Shown piece by piece: positions 28,550 through 37,973 of a stretch of 64,000 nt of DNA; within the stretch, counting starts at the first letter, position 1, and each line of letters starts with the position of its first letter. The notes beneath the pieces are model-generated. The model was not told the DNA's origin, ran no database searches, and saw nothing but the letters and a program-made list of their open reading frames with translations. The position numbers were made by a program, and so were the translations under genes. The DNA comes from Geodermatophilus dictyosporus (GTDB lineage: Bacteria > Actinomycetota > Actinomycetes > Mycobacteriales > Geodermatophilaceae): contig NZ_FOWQ01000004.1 of NCBI RefSeq assembly GCF_900115505.1, forward strand, positions 180,250 through 244,249, written 5' to 3'.

Positions 28550-31500
28550 GCGGGGACCCCTTCGTCCACCTCCACGTCGCCTCCGGGTACTCCCTGCGGT
28601 ACGGGGCCAACCACCCCGCCGACCTGGTGGCGCGCGCCGCCGAGCACGGCATGGGCGCGCTGGCGCTGACCGACCGCGACGGCCTCTACGGCGCGGTCAA
28701 GTTCGCGCTCGCGTGCCGGTCGGCCGGGGTGCGGCCGCTGTTCGGGGTCGACCTCGCGGTCGCCCCGGCGGTGGACACCGCCGTGCCGCGGGCCCGGGCG
28801 CGCGTGCTGGGGGAGGACGACGAGCTGACCGTGCCCGGGGTGGCCCGGGACCGGGGTACCCCTGTGCGGCCGGCCCGCCGCAGCCCGGCGCGCGGCGGGG
28901 CGAGCGTCGACCCGCGGCTGCCCCGGGTGACCTTCCTCGCCCGGGACGGCGCCGGCTGGCGGGCGCTGTGCCGGCTGACCAGCGCCACCCACCTGCGCGG
29001 CACCCGCGGCGAGCCGGTGGCCTCGCTGGCGCTGGCCGCCGAGCACGCCCCGGGGCTGGTCGCCGTGCTGGGACCGGACTCGCCGGTGGGCCGGGCACTG
29101 GCCGCCGGCCGGGCCGACGTCGCCGCGGCCCGGCTGGACGCCTGGCGCTCGGTGTTCGGCCCGGGCTCGCTGGTGGTCGAGCTGGTGCACCACCGCGGCC
29201 GGGGCGACCGCTCCCGCGCGCAGGGGCTGATGCGCTTCGCCGCCGAGCAGGGCGTGCCGGTGGTGCTCACCAACGCCGTCCGGTACGTCGACGCCCTCGA
29301 CGCGCCCACCGCCGACGTCCTCGACGCCTCCCGGCGGCTGGTCGCCCTCGACCGGCGGCACGTCGACCGGCGCACCGCCGAGGGCTACCTGAAGTCGGGC
29401 AAGGAGATGGCCGAGGTCGCCGGGGAACTGGCCGGCCCCGACCGCGACGCCGCGCTGCGGCTGCTGGAGCGCACCGCCCGGCTGGCCGAGCAGTGCGTCG
29501 TCGACGTCCGCAAGGACCTCGGCGTCGGCACCGTGCGCTATCCCGAGCTCGACGTCGTCACCCGTCCCGGCGAGCGGGGGATGGGCCCCTCGCAGGTGCT
29601 GCGCGCCCGCTGCGAGGCGGGGCTGGGCCGGCGCGGGATGGCGGCCACCGCGCAGGTCACCCGGCGGCTGGACGACGAGCTGGCCGTCGTCGACTCCCTC
29701 GGCTACCCGTCCTACTTCCTCACCGTCGCCGACGTGGTCGACCTCATCAGGAGCCTGAGGGTCCGCGCCGCGGCGCGTGGGTCGGGCGCGGGCAGCCTGG
29801 TCACCTACCTGCTGGGCATCTCCGACGTCGACCCGATCCGCTACGGGCTGCTGATGGAGCGCTTCCTCTCCCCGCTGCGCCACCAGCTGCCCGACGTCGA
29901 CATCGACGTGGAGTCCGCCCGGCGGATGGAGGTCTACGACGCGGTCATCGACCGCTTCGGGGCGCAGCGGGTCAGCTGCATCTCGATGATGGACACCTAC
30001 CGGGTGCGGCACGCCATCCGCGACGTCGGCGCCGCGCTCGGGCTGCCGCCGGGCGAGGTCGACGCCGTCGCCAAGGCCTTCCCGCACGTCCGGGCCGACC
30101 AGGTGCACGCGGCGCTGCGCGACCTGCCGGAGCTGCGGGCCAGCCGGCTGGGCTCGCGCCGGGGCGGGGGCACCGGCGACCTCGACCTGCTCTTCGACCT
30201 CGTCGCCCGGCTCGACGGGCTGCCCCGGCACATCGCGCTGCACCCGTGCGGGGTGCTGCTCTCCGACGCCACGCTGCTCGACCGCACGCCGGTGGAGAAC
30301 AGCTTCCTCGGCTACCCGATGAGCCAGTTCGACAAGGACGACGTCGAGGAGCTCGGGCTGCTCAAGCTCGACCTGCTGGGCATCCGGATGCAGTCGGCGA
30401 TCGCGCACGCGGTCGAGGAGGTGGCCCGGGTCGACGGCGAGACCCTCGACGTCGACGCGATCCCGAGGGACGACCCGACGACCTTCGAGCTCATCCGCAG
30501 CACCCGGACCCTCGGCATGTTCCAGATCGAGTCGCCGGGGCAGCGCGAGCTGGTCGGCAAGTTCGGGCCGGAGACGTTCGAGGACATCGTCATCGACATC
30601 TCGCTGTTCCGGCCCGGCCCGGTCAAGAGCGACATGGTGACGCCGTTCCTGCTGGCCCGGAACGGCTGGCAGGACCCGGTCTACCCGCACCCCGACCTCG
30701 CACCGTTCCTCGAGCAGACCGCCGGCGTCGTGGTCTTCCACGAGCAGGTGCTGCAGATCGTGGCGCAGATGACCGGCTGCGACCTGGCCCAGGCCGACGA
30801 GGCCCGCCGCGCGCTGGGGGACAAGGAGCTGCACCCGGAGGTGCGGGCCTGGTTCGTGCCGGTGGCGCTGCAGCGCTACCCGGTCGAGGTGGTCGAGCGG
30901 GTGTGGGAGGTGCTGGTCGCCTTCGGCTCGTTCGGCTTCTGCAAGGCCCACGCCGCGGCGTTCGCACTGCCCACCTACCAGTCGGCGTGGCTCAAGACCC
31001 ACCACCCGGCGGCCTTCCTCGCCGGGGTGCTCACCCACGACCCGGGCATGTACCCGAAGCGGCTGATCCTCGACGACGCCCGCAACTTCGGCATCCGGGT
31101 GCTCGGCCTCGACGTCAACGCCTCGACCGGCAGCTACCGGGTGGAGCGGCTGGCGACGCCGGACCGGGGAGGACCCGGCCGGGAACCCGACCGGCGGGCG
31201 GACTGGCAGCGTCCGGACTGGATGCCCGCGGCCATGCCCGACCCCTCCCGCTACGGCATCCGGCTCGCCCTCGCCGACGTCAAGGGCATCTCCGACGACG
31301 AGGTGACGCGGATCGTCGCCGGGCAGCCCTACCGGTCGCTCACCGACTTCTGGACACGCGCCGCGGTGTCCCGCCCGGTGGTCGAGCGGCTCGTCCTGGC
31401 CGGCGGGTTCGACTCCCTCTACGGCTTCGGGGTGCGCGACCGGGAGGCCGGCCGGCCCACCCGTGCCCGCGGCTCGATGACCCGCCGCGACCTGCTGCTG

Positions 31501-32376
31501 CAGATCAGCGAGCTCGACCGGTGGAGCCGCAGCGGCGCGAAGGCCGGCTCGGTGGGGCAGCTCAGCCTCGACCTCTTCGGCCTCGAGACGCCAGATGACG
31601 CCGACGCCGACGCCGCCGACGGCGAGGGCGCCGGCGTCTCCGAGGCGGAGGAGACGGCGCTGTCGGGAGGCGTGCTGTCGTGGGGCGCGGGCTCGGGGCT
31701 GCCCGAGTTCACCGACGCCGAGCTGGTGCGCGCCGAGCTCGAGGTGCTCGGGCTGGACGCCAGCCGGCACGTCGTCGACTTCTACCGGCCCTTCCTCGCC
31801 GCGATCGGCGCGGTGCCGGCCGGGGAGCTGCTCGGCAGCCGCAGCGGCGCCGAGGTGCTGGTCGCCGGGGTCAAGGTGGCCACCCAGACCCCGCCCATCC
31901 GGTCGGGACGGCGGGTGGTGTTCGTGACCCTCGACGACGGCACCGGCTGCACCGACTCGACCTTCTTCGAGGACGTGCAGGGCCCGTACGCGGCGACGGT
32001 GTTCCACTCGTGGCTGCTGGTGATCCGCGGGGTGCTGCGGCGCACCGGCCCGCGCGGGGTGTCGATCCGCGCGACCGGCGCGTGGGAGCTGCCGGCACTG
32101 CACGAGGCGTGGGAGACCGGCGGGCTGGCCGCGGTGGCCGAGCAGATGGCCGCCCCGGGGGAGTACACCGAGCAGGCGATCAGCGGGGCGGCGGCCTCGC
32201 ACGGGGCCCGGCCGGTGGTGGTCAAGCCGGTGCTGGTGCACCCCACCGGCTTCCGGATGTCGCCCTACGCCGACGTCAAGCCCGCCGGCGACGACGCCGC
32301 CACCGCCGCCCGCCGCGCCGCGGCCGCCGCACCCCGCAAGCTCTGGCACTCCAGCCCCGGCAGCCCGGGCCACTGA
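28546..32376 (+). CDS. dnaE2: error-prone DNA polymerase III alpha subunit DnaE2
   Basis: A 1276-residue C-family polymerase. An N-terminal PHP domain (HLHVASGYSLRYGANHPADL) is followed by the polymerase core. The catalytic aspartates are D450 and D452 in LPDVDIDVES and probably D609 in LKLDLLGI. A QLSLDLF stretch at about 1005-1011 looks like a beta-clamp binding motif, and a C-terminal OB fold follows. The GTG overlaps the HEPN gene stop. An extra Arg-rich linker lies near residues 85-120. The SOS-box operon and lack of a tau-binding tail mark it as the DnaE2 type, not the replicative DnaE1. No ImuA'/ImuB genes are next to it. Confidence 0.92.
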   Translation: MSGDPFVHLHVASGYSLRYGANHPADLVARAAEHGMGALALTDRDGLYGAVKFALACRSAGVRPLFGVDLAVAPAVDTAVPRARARVLGEDDELTVPGVARDRGTPVRPARRSPARGGASVDPRLPRVTFLARDGAGWRALCRLTSATHLRGTRGEPVASLALAAEHAPGLVAVLGPDSPVGRALAAGRADVAAARLDAWRSVFGPGSLVVELVHHRGRGDRSRAQGLMRFAAEQGVPVVLTNAVRYVDALDAPTADVLDASRRLVALDRRHVDRRTAEGYLKSGKEMAEVAGELAGPDRDAALRLLERTARLAEQCVVDVRKDLGVGTVRYPELDVVTRPGERGMGPSQVLRARCEAGLGRRGMAATAQVTRRLDDELAVVDSLGYPSYFLTVADVVDLIRSLRVRAAARGSGAGSLVTYLLGISDVDPIRYGLLMERFLSPLRHQLPDVDIDVESARRMEVYDAVIDRFGAQRVSCISMMDTYRVRHAIRDVGAALGLPPGEVDAVAKAFPHVRADQVHAALRDLPELRASRLGSRRGGGTGDLDLLFDLVARLDGLPRHIALHPCGVLLSDATLLDRTPVENSFLGYPMSQFDKDDVEELGLLKLDLLGIRMQSAIAHAVEEVARVDGETLDVDAIPRDDPTTFELIRSTRTLGMFQIESPGQRELVGKFGPETFEDIVIDISLFRPGPVKSDMVTPFLLARNGWQDPVYPHPDLAPFLEQTAGVVVFHEQVLQIVAQMTGCDLAQADEARRALGDKELHPEVRAWFVPVALQRYPVEVVERVWEVLVAFGSFGFCKAHAAAFALPTYQSAWLKTHHPAAFLAGVLTHDPGMYPKRLILDDARNFGIRVLGLDVNASTGSYRVERLATPDRGGPGREPDRRADWQRPDWMPAAMPDPSRYGIRLALADVKGISDDEVTRIVAGQPYRSLTDFWTRAAVSRPVVERLVLAGGFDSLYGFGVRDREAGRPTRARGSMTRRDLLLQISELDRWSRSGAKAGSVGQLSLDLFGLETPDDADADAADGEGAGVSEAEETALSGGVLSWGAGSGLPEFTDAELVRAELEVLGLDASRHVVDFYRPFLAAIGAVPAGELLGSRSGAEVLVAGVKVATQTPPIRSGRRVVFVTLDDGTGCTDSTFFEDVQGPYAATVFHSWLLVIRGVLRRTGPRGVSIRATGAWELPALHEAWETGGLAAVAEQMAAPGEYTEQAISGAAASHGARPVVVKPVLVHPTGFRMSPYADVKPAGDDAATAARRAAAAAPRKLWHSSPGSPGH

Positions 32377-32408
32377 GCGGGCCCGCTCCTGCGGCGGGGC
32401 CACCCGCC

Positions 32409-32441
32409 GGTCCGCCACCGGTCCGCCACCGGTCCGCCGCG
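32409..32441. repeat. 11-bp tandem repeat
   Basis: Three near-identical copies of GGTCCGCCACC lie in the short gap before the SGNH hydrolase gene, probably from replication slippage. The third copy ends in GCG instead of ACC. Confidence 0.75.
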
Positions 32442-32452
32442 GGTCCGGCACG

Positions 32453-33109
32453 ATGGCCCCGGTGACCCCGGACCTGCGCGTCTGCTTCCTCGGCGACTCG
32501 TTCACGGCCGGCGTCGGCGACCCCGAGCACCTCGGCTGGGTCGGCCGGCTCGCCGCGCGCAGCGCCCGGGCCGGGCGCCCGCTGACCGCCTACCCGCTGG
32601 GCGTGCGCCGGCAGACCGGCGTCGAGGTCGCTGCCCGCTGGGCGGCCGAGTGCGCGCCCCGGCTGTCGGGGGAGTGGGACGCGCGGCTGGTGGTCTCGTT
32701 CGGGGTCAACGACACCACGCTCGAGGACGGCGCCCCGCGGGTCGCACCGGAGCGCTCCGTGGCCGCCCTCGACACGGTGCTGGCCGGAGCCCGGGCCGCC
32801 GGCTGGCCGGTGCTGGTGGTCGGCCCGCCCCCGGTGGCCGACGCGGCGCAGAACGCCCGCACCGCCGACCTCGACGCGCGCTTCGCCGAGCTGTGCGCCA
32901 CCCGCGGCGTCCCCCACGTCGCCGTCCACGCCGCGCTGGCCGCCGGCCCGGCGTGGACGGCCGAGGTGGCCGCCGGCGACGGAGCCCACCCCGGCGCGGC
33001 CGGGTACGCGGCGCTGGCCGACCTGGTCTGGCCGCACTGGCGGGCGTGGACGGCGGAGGCCGACCCCCCTCCGTCGACGCCGACACCCCCGGGCGGCGCG
33101 CACCGATGA
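32453..33109 (+). CDS. SGNH/GDSL hydrolase
   Basis: A 218-residue esterase/lipase of the SGNH group. Block I is CFLGDSFTAGVGD with the catalytic serine, block III is SFGVNDTT with the asparagine, and block V is DGAHPGAAGY with the Asp/His pair. There is no signal peptide, so the enzyme is cytoplasmic. ATG 32453 and GTG 32462 are both possible starts. The C-terminus is Pro-rich. Substrates are likely small acyl esters but are not defined. Confidence 0.88.
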   Translation: MAPVTPDLRVCFLGDSFTAGVGDPEHLGWVGRLAARSARAGRPLTAYPLGVRRQTGVEVAARWAAECAPRLSGEWDARLVVSFGVNDTTLEDGAPRVAPERSVAALDTVLAGARAAGWPVLVVGPPPVADAAQNARTADLDARFAELCATRGVPHVAVHAALAAGPAWTAEVAAGDGAHPGAAGYAALADLVWPHWRAWTAEADPPPSTPTPPGGAHR

Positions 33110-33182
33110 CTCGGGCGGCACCGCGCGGTCTACTCCTGCACGCCGGCACGCCGCCGGTCGCCGGAGAGGAGCGAGGACCCCC

Positions 33183-33662
33183 ATGCCGAAGCAGATCCCG
33201 TGCCTGTGGTTCGACGGCCGCGCCGAGGAGGCCGCGCAGTACTACACGTCGGTCTTCCCGAACTCCTCGATCGACCAGGTCACCCGCTACGGCCCCGACA
33301 TGCCGGTCCCCGAGGGCACCGCGATGACCGTGAGCTTCACCCTCGACGGGCAGGCCTACGTCGGTCTCAACGGCGGCCCGCAGTTCCCCTTCTCCGAAGC
33401 GATCAGCTTCCAGATCCACTGCGCCGACCAGGACGAGGTCGACCACTACTGGGCGCGTCTGACCGACGGCGGCGAGGAGGGCCAGTGCGGCTGGCTGAAG
33501 GACCGCTTCGGCGTCTCCTGGCAGGTCATCCCGGTCGAGCTCTTCGCGCTGCTGTCCGACCCCGACCCCGGCCGGGCCCAGCGCGCCACCGAGGCGATGC
33601 TGCAGATGCGCCGGATCGTCGTCGCCGAGATGCGGGAGGCCGCCGACGGCGTCCCGGCGTGA
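33183..33662 (+). CDS. VOC family protein (PhnB/3-dmu-9-like)
   Basis: A 159-residue vicinal-oxygen-chelate fold protein. The sequence PCLWFDGRAEEAAQYYTSVFPNSSI, then GPQFPFSEAISFQIHCADQDEVD and GWLKDRFGVSWQVIP, is typical of the 3-demethylubiquinone-9-like subgroup often annotated PhnB-like. This subgroup usually has no assigned reaction. ATG is preceded by GAGGAG and stands alone after a short gap. The next gene starts from its own leaderless promoter. Confidence 0.9.
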   Translation: MPKQIPCLWFDGRAEEAAQYYTSVFPNSSIDQVTRYGPDMPVPEGTAMTVSFTLDGQAYVGLNGGPQFPFSEAISFQIHCADQDEVDHYWARLTDGGEEGQCGWLKDRFGVSWQVIPVELFALLSDPDPGRAQRATEAMLQMRRIVVAEMREAADGVPA

Positions 33663-33679
33663 CCCGGCGCCCCCGCCAG

Positions 33680-33685
33680 TAGGGT
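33680..33685 (+). promoter_or_regulatory. -10 box TAGGGT of the methyltransferase gene
   Basis: TAGGGT ends seven bases before the GTG at 33693 and predicts a leaderless mRNA for the methyltransferase-phosphodiesterase pair. Confidence 0.6.
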
Positions 33686-33692
33686 CGGGCGG

Positions 33693-34445
33693 GTGAGCGC
33701 CCCCGCCCCGTCCACCGGCGAGCAGCTGCCCGTCCGGACCGCCGCGGTGTGGGCCGCGCTCGACCCGGTCGTCGCCTCCGGCGAGGCGCTGCGGGTCCTC
33801 GACGTCGGCGGCGGCAGCGGCGGGTTCGCCGTCCCGCTCGCCCGGCTCGGCCACCAGGTCACCGTCGTCGACCCCAGCGCCGACGCCCTGGCCACCCTGC
33901 AGCGCCGGGCGCAGACCGCCGGGGTGGGCGAGCGCGTCCGCGGGCTGCAGGGGGACGGCGACCTGCTGCACGAGCTGCCCCTCGACGACGGGCACGGCGC
34001 CGGCGGCGGCTACGACCTCGCGCTGTGCCACTCGGTGCTCGAGGTCGTCGACGACCCCTCGGCCACCCTCCGCGAGGTCACCCGCGCGCTGCGGCCCGGC
34101 GGCCAGGTCAGCATCGCCACCGCCAACCGCGCCGGCGCCGTCCTCGCCCGGGCGCTGGGCGGGCACCCCAGGGAGGCCCTGGCCCTCCTCGAGGACCGCG
34201 ACCCCGCGCCGAGCCGCACCCGCCCGGCCCGGCGCCGCTTCGGCCCCGGCGACCTGCTGGCGCTGGTCACCGGCGCCGGGCTCGAGCCGGGGGAGTGGCG
34301 CGGCGTCGCCGTCGTCGCCGACCTGCTCGACGCCGCCTCCGGCGCCGGCCCCGAGGCGGTCCGCCGGCTCGAGCTCGCGCTCGCGGTCACCTCGCCCTAC
34401 CGCGACGTCGCCACCGGCCTGCACGTGCTGGCCACCCGTCCGTGA
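33693..34445 (+). CDS. class I SAM-dependent methyltransferase
   Basis: A 250-residue methyltransferase. Motif I VLDVGGGSGGFAVPLARLGHQVTVVDPS binds SAM and motif IV reads YDLALCHSVLEVVDD; REVTRALRPGGQVSIATAN is the post-motif region. The substrate is unknown; the family includes tRNA- and small-molecule methylases. The GTG start follows the -10 box directly, and the TGA overlaps the start of the phosphodiesterase gene by four bases. Confidence 0.88.
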   Translation: MSAPAPSTGEQLPVRTAAVWAALDPVVASGEALRVLDVGGGSGGFAVPLARLGHQVTVVDPSADALATLQRRAQTAGVGERVRGLQGDGDLLHELPLDDGHGAGGGYDLALCHSVLEVVDDPSATLREVTRALRPGGQVSIATANRAGAVLARALGGHPREALALLEDRDPAPSRTRPARRRFGPGDLLALVTGAGLEPGEWRGVAVVADLLDAASGAGPEAVRRLELALAVTSPYRDVATGLHVLATRP

Positions 34446-35614
34446 CGGCGCTGCCGGCCGGCCTGACCCGCCCGGACTACGGCACCGCCACCCTCGCCGA
34501 CGTGCTGCCCGGCGCGGCCGCCGCCCTCGGCGTCGACGTCGACCGCGGCGGGCTGCCGGCCGACCCGCTCGGCCTCACCGCGGCCCTGGCCGGCGCCCGC
34601 CGGGTCGCCGTCCTGCTCGTCGACGGCCTCGGCGCGCACCTGCTGCGCGAGCACGCCGCCCTCGCCCCGACCCTCGCCGGCCTGGCCGCCCCCGCCGGCG
34701 ACCTCGCCGCCCCCTGCCCGAGCACCACGCCGGTCAGCCTGACCACGCTGGCCACCGGCGTCCCCCCGGGCGGGCACGGCGTGCTCGGCTTCGTCACCGC
34801 CGTCCCCGGGCAGGACCGCACGCTCAACCACGTGCAGTGGGCCGACGACCCCGACCCGGCGCAGTGGCAGGCGCGGCCCACGGTCTTCGAGCAGCTCGCC
34901 ACCGCCGACGTCCCGGTCACCGCCGTCGCCCCCTACGCCTACCGCGGCTCCGGGCTGTCCACCGCCGCCTACCGCGGCGCCGGCTACTCCGGCACGGTCG
35001 GCGCCGGCGACCTGGCCGCCGTGGTCCTGCAGTCGTTGAGCCTGTCGCCGACCGGCCTGGTCTACGGCTACACACCCGAGCTCGACCTGACCGGGCACGT
35101 CCGCGGTGTGGACTCCGACAGCTGGCGGCTGCAGCTGGCGCTGGTCGACAAGCTGGTCGAGCAGGTCGTCGACGGCCTCCCCGACGACGCCGCGCTGCTG
35201 GTCACCGCCGACCACGGCATGCTCGACGTCCCCGCGCACACCCGCGTCGACCTCGACGAGGAGCCCGAGCTGCTCGACGGCGTCGCCCTGCTCGCCGGGG
35301 AGCCGCGGGCCCGCTACGTGCACGCCGTGCCCGGGTCCGCCGGCGACGTCCTCGGCGCGTGGCGCGGCGTGCTCGGCGACCGCGCCTGGGTGGCCGGCCG
35401 GGAGGAGGCGGTGGCCAGCGGGGTGTTCGGCGACGTCGACCCCGCGCTGGCCGCCCGCATCGGCGACGTCGTCGCGCTCGCCCGCGGACCCTGGGCGATC
35501 ACCGCCGGCCTGTCCGAGCCCGGGCCGAGCCGGCTGGTGGCCTACCACGGCTCGCTGACCGACGCGGAGCTGGCGATCCCGCTGCTGCTGGCCCGCGGCC
35601 GCGCGCTGGGCTGA
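34442..35614 (+). CDS. type I phosphodiesterase/nucleotide pyrophosphatase family protein
   Basis: A 390-residue alkaline-phosphatase-superfamily protein. VAVLLVDGLGAHLLREHA carries the first metal aspartate, CPSTTPVSLTTLATG has the nucleophile threonine region, and LLVTADHGMLDVP the second metal site. It probably hydrolyses phosphodiester or phosphonate bonds, and no signal peptide is seen. GTG overlaps the methyltransferase stop. It converges with the next gene with three bases between stops. Confidence 0.88.
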   Translation: MTALPAGLTRPDYGTATLADVLPGAAAALGVDVDRGGLPADPLGLTAALAGARRVAVLLVDGLGAHLLREHAALAPTLAGLAAPAGDLAAPCPSTTPVSLTTLATGVPPGGHGVLGFVTAVPGQDRTLNHVQWADDPDPAQWQARPTVFEQLATADVPVTAVAPYAYRGSGLSTAAYRGAGYSGTVGAGDLAAVVLQSLSLSPTGLVYGYTPELDLTGHVRGVDSDSWRLQLALVDKLVEQVVDGLPDDAALLVTADHGMLDVPAHTRVDLDEEPELLDGVALLAGEPRARYVHAVPGSAGDVLGAWRGVLGDRAWVAGREEAVASGVFGDVDPALAARIGDVVALARGPWAITAGLSEPGPSRLVAYHGSLTDAELAIPLLLARGRALG

Positions 35615-35617
35615 GCC

Positions 35618-36550
35618 CTACCCGGTCACCGACAGCGTCGTCCACACCCGGGAGTGCGCCGGGTGCGTCGCCCGGCAGGTCAGCTGCACCGCCTCGGCCG
35701 ACGGCCGGCTGTCGAGCCGGACGACGACGTCGCCCGCCGGGCCGGCCAGCACCACCTCGAACCGCTCGACGCCCTCGGCCTCCTCGGCGTCGGTGCCGGG
35801 CAGCCGCCGCGAGCCGCGCACCGGCAGGTCGTCGACGCCGAGCAGCCCGGTGGACTCCCTCGCCGCGGCCTGGGCGGCCTGCGCCGGCATCGACAGCCCG
35901 GCGCGTCCGCGCAGCCAGGGCAGCGCCACCTGCCCGCGGGTGTGCGCGGCCACCACGTCGGCGCCGTCGCCGGGCACCGCGCCGTAGGCGAACCCGTGCG
36001 GCAGCACCAGCACGTTGGAGGCGAACCGGCAGCCGCCGAGGTGGCTGCACTCCCAGACGTCGGCTGCGGGCATCGACCGGGCCAGCGGCCGGCCGCGCAG
36101 CGCGCAGCAGGCGTCGTGCTGGCCGTGCGTGCAGACCAGGTAGGTGGGTCGCTCCGCCCGCTCGCCGACCGACCCGTCCCAGGGGGCCGCCAGCAAGTCG
36201 GCGTCCTCCGTCCGCACCGACCACCACAGCCCCTCGCGGCCGGGCCGGCCGTCGGCGTAGGCCCAGCCCCGGCCGGTGTCGGCGAGCCGTTCCCCGGGAC
36301 GGCGGACCAGCAGCACCCGCACGCCCTCGGCCCGCGCGCGGGCCGACAGCCGGGCGGCGACACCGCGGTCGAAGCGGGACTGGGTCAGGGCGTCGCGGCC
36401 CCACGGCCCGGGCTGCTCGACCAGCAGCCAGCGCTGCGCCGGTGAGGCCGTGCCCACGGGGGAGTCCCCGCGGGCCTCGGCCGTCACCGAGCACCGGGTC
36501 GCGTCGAGCCGGCCGGCCGGGGTGGAGCGGGAGGCGGCCGGGGTGCTCAC
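35618..36550 (-). CDS. sucrase/ferredoxin-like family protein
   Basis: A 310-residue thioredoxin-like [2Fe-2S] protein of the sucrase/ferredoxin-like family. The conserved CTHGQHDACCALRGRPLA and WECSHLGGCRFASNVLVLP supply the cysteines for an iron-sulfur cluster, and GLWWSVRTEDADLLAAPWDG precedes them. The function is not known. The start is unsure: GTG at 36550 follows the JmjC stop, while ATG at 36607 would overlap the JmjC gene. It is encoded on the same strand as the JmjC gene and probably belongs to its operon. Confidence 0.82.
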   Translation of the reverse strand: MSTPAASRSTPAGRLDATRCSVTAEARGDSPVGTASPAQRWLLVEQPGPWGRDALTQSRFDRGVAARLSARARAEGVRVLLVRRPGERLADTGRGWAYADGRPGREGLWWSVRTEDADLLAAPWDGSVGERAERPTYLVCTHGQHDACCALRGRPLARSMPAADVWECSHLGGCRFASNVLVLPHGFAYGAVPGDGADVVAAHTRGQVALPWLRGRAGLSMPAQAAQAAARESTGLLGVDDLPVRGSRRLPGTDAEEAEGVERFEVVLAGPAGDVVVRLDSRPSAEAVQLTCRATHPAHSRVWTTLSVTG

Positions 36551-36569
36551 CGGGGGCAGGGCCGCGGGC

Positions 36570-37973
36570 TCACGACCCGGTCCCGAGGGCGTCGGCACGC
36601 TCCCCATCGTCCCCGCCGGCGTCCGGCGCGGGCGCACCGGGACCGGTCGGGCCCGGCTCGGGGGCGGTGGCCGGGACGCCGTCGACCCCGCCGCTGCCGG
36701 GGGAGGCGGCGTCGGCGACCAGCGCGATCGACTCGGTCACCAGGCGACGGGCGAGGGTGAGCCGGTCGTCGGGGTCCAGGCCGGTCAGGTCGGCCACCTT
36801 GAGCTCGCCGGCGGCCAGCAGCGCGGCCAGCGCGGGCCGGGTGGCCGCGGGGAACTCGTGCCGGCGCCGGCCGCCGAGCAGGACGACCCGGTCGCCGTCG
36901 CCCTCGCGCAGCGCCACCCGGAGCCGGCGGCGCAGCCGCAGCACCGAGTCCGGCGTGAGCGCCGCGGCGGCGGTGGCCTGGGCCAGCGGCGCCACCGGCT
37001 CGGGGCGCACCTGCGCCCAGGTCCGCGAGCGCAGCCGGTCGGCGACCTCGTCGGGGTCCACCCGGTCCAGCCAGTCCCCGAGCGCGGCGACGACGGCCCG
37101 GACCTCGTCGCGCACCGACCCCGGGTCGGCCAGGTCCAGGCCCAGCGGCAGCGAGCGGCGCAGCTCCCGGTCCTCGGCGGCCAGCACCCGCACCAGGTCC
37201 AGCGCCGACTCCGCGGCCGCCCAGCGGGTGACCGGGTGCACGCCGATGGTCAGGTGCGCGCTGGTCTGGCCGAGCGCCACCGCCGAGTGCAGGTAGCCGC
37301 GGGGGAGGTAGAGGGCGTCGCCGGGGCGCAGCACGGCGTCGATCACCGGTTCGCGCTCCGCGGCGGCGGCGACCGCGGCCGACCGGTCGGTCCAGGGCTG
37401 GGTGCGCAGCGGGTCGGGCAGCACCGGCTCGTGGATCGTCCAGTGCTTCTCGCCGGCCACCTGCAGCACGAACACGTCGTGGACGTCGTAGTGGGGGGAG
37501 AAGCCGCGCGAGGACGGCGGGGTGACGTAGGCGTTGACCTGCGTGGGGTGCCCGAGGTCGGCGGCCAGCTGGTCGGCGAACTCGATCAGCGGCGGCCAGA
37601 GCCGGTGCAGGCCCTGCAGGACGACGGTGCTGCCGTCGGCGAACAGCCGCAGCACGGCGTCGGAGGAGACCTGGTCGGCGATCTCGGCACCGGCGCCGCC
37701 GGAGCTGGTGAAGCGCGTGGCGTCGACGACCTGGCCGTCCTTGGCGATGCGCAGGAACGGGGTGCGCAGGCCGCGGCGGGAGAGCAGCTCGTCGACGTCG
37801 GCCAGGGTCAGCAGGTCGGCGAAGGACTCACCGGTGTCCTCGGCGCGGGCGAGCAGGGGGCGGCGGGACCAGTGCTGCCCGGCGAAGACCTCCGGGTCGA
37901 GGTGCGTGCACCGGCGCAGGGCCGGGCGGAGGTCGCCTCCGCCCGGCCCGGTGCCTGTCGGGTCCTGGCTCAG
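36570..37973 (-). CDS. JmjC/cupin ribosomal-oxygenase-like protein (CTG start)
   Basis: A 467-residue cupin_4/JmjC Fe(II) and 2-oxoglutarate oxygenase. Iron ligands are H161 and D163 in SPHYDVHDV and H229 in YLPRGYLHSAVA; EKHWTIHEPV and VNAYVTPP fit the fold. A winged-helix-like C-terminal region follows, then a disordered Gly/Pro tail. Relatives hydroxylate Arg or His in ribosomal proteins. The only start giving a protein without an Arg-rich run is CTG at 37973; its TGA overlap (CTGA) with the peptide gene mimics the ATGA/GTGA junctions seen elsewhere in the window. No ATG or GTG is available in frame until deep in the domain. Confidence 0.85.
   Translation of the reverse strand: MSQDPTGTGPGGGDLRPALRRCTHLDPEVFAGQHWSRRPLLARAEDTGESFADLLTLADVDELLSRRGLRTPFLRIAKDGQVVDATRFTSSGGAGAEIADQVSSDAVLRLFADGSTVVLQGLHRLWPPLIEFADQLAADLGHPTQVNAYVTPPSSRGFSPHYDVHDVFVLQVAGEKHWTIHEPVLPDPLRTQPWTDRSAAVAAAAEREPVIDAVLRPGDALYLPRGYLHSAVALGQTSAHLTIGVHPVTRWAAAESALDLVRVLAAEDRELRRSLPLGLDLADPGSVRDEVRAVVAALGDWLDRVDPDEVADRLRSRTWAQVRPEPVAPLAQATAAAALTPDSVLRLRRRLRVALREGDGDRVVLLGGRRRHEFPAATRPALAALLAAGELKVADLTGLDPDDRLTLARRLVTESIALVADAASPGSGGVDGVPATAPEPGPTGPGAPAPDAGGDDGERADALGTGS

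Noticed and set aside
28201-32505. A 1434-codon open frame on the minus strand
   Set aside because: It lies opposite dnaE2, is His/Gly/Arg/Val-rich with no domain, and arises from GC codon bias on the complement of a real gene.
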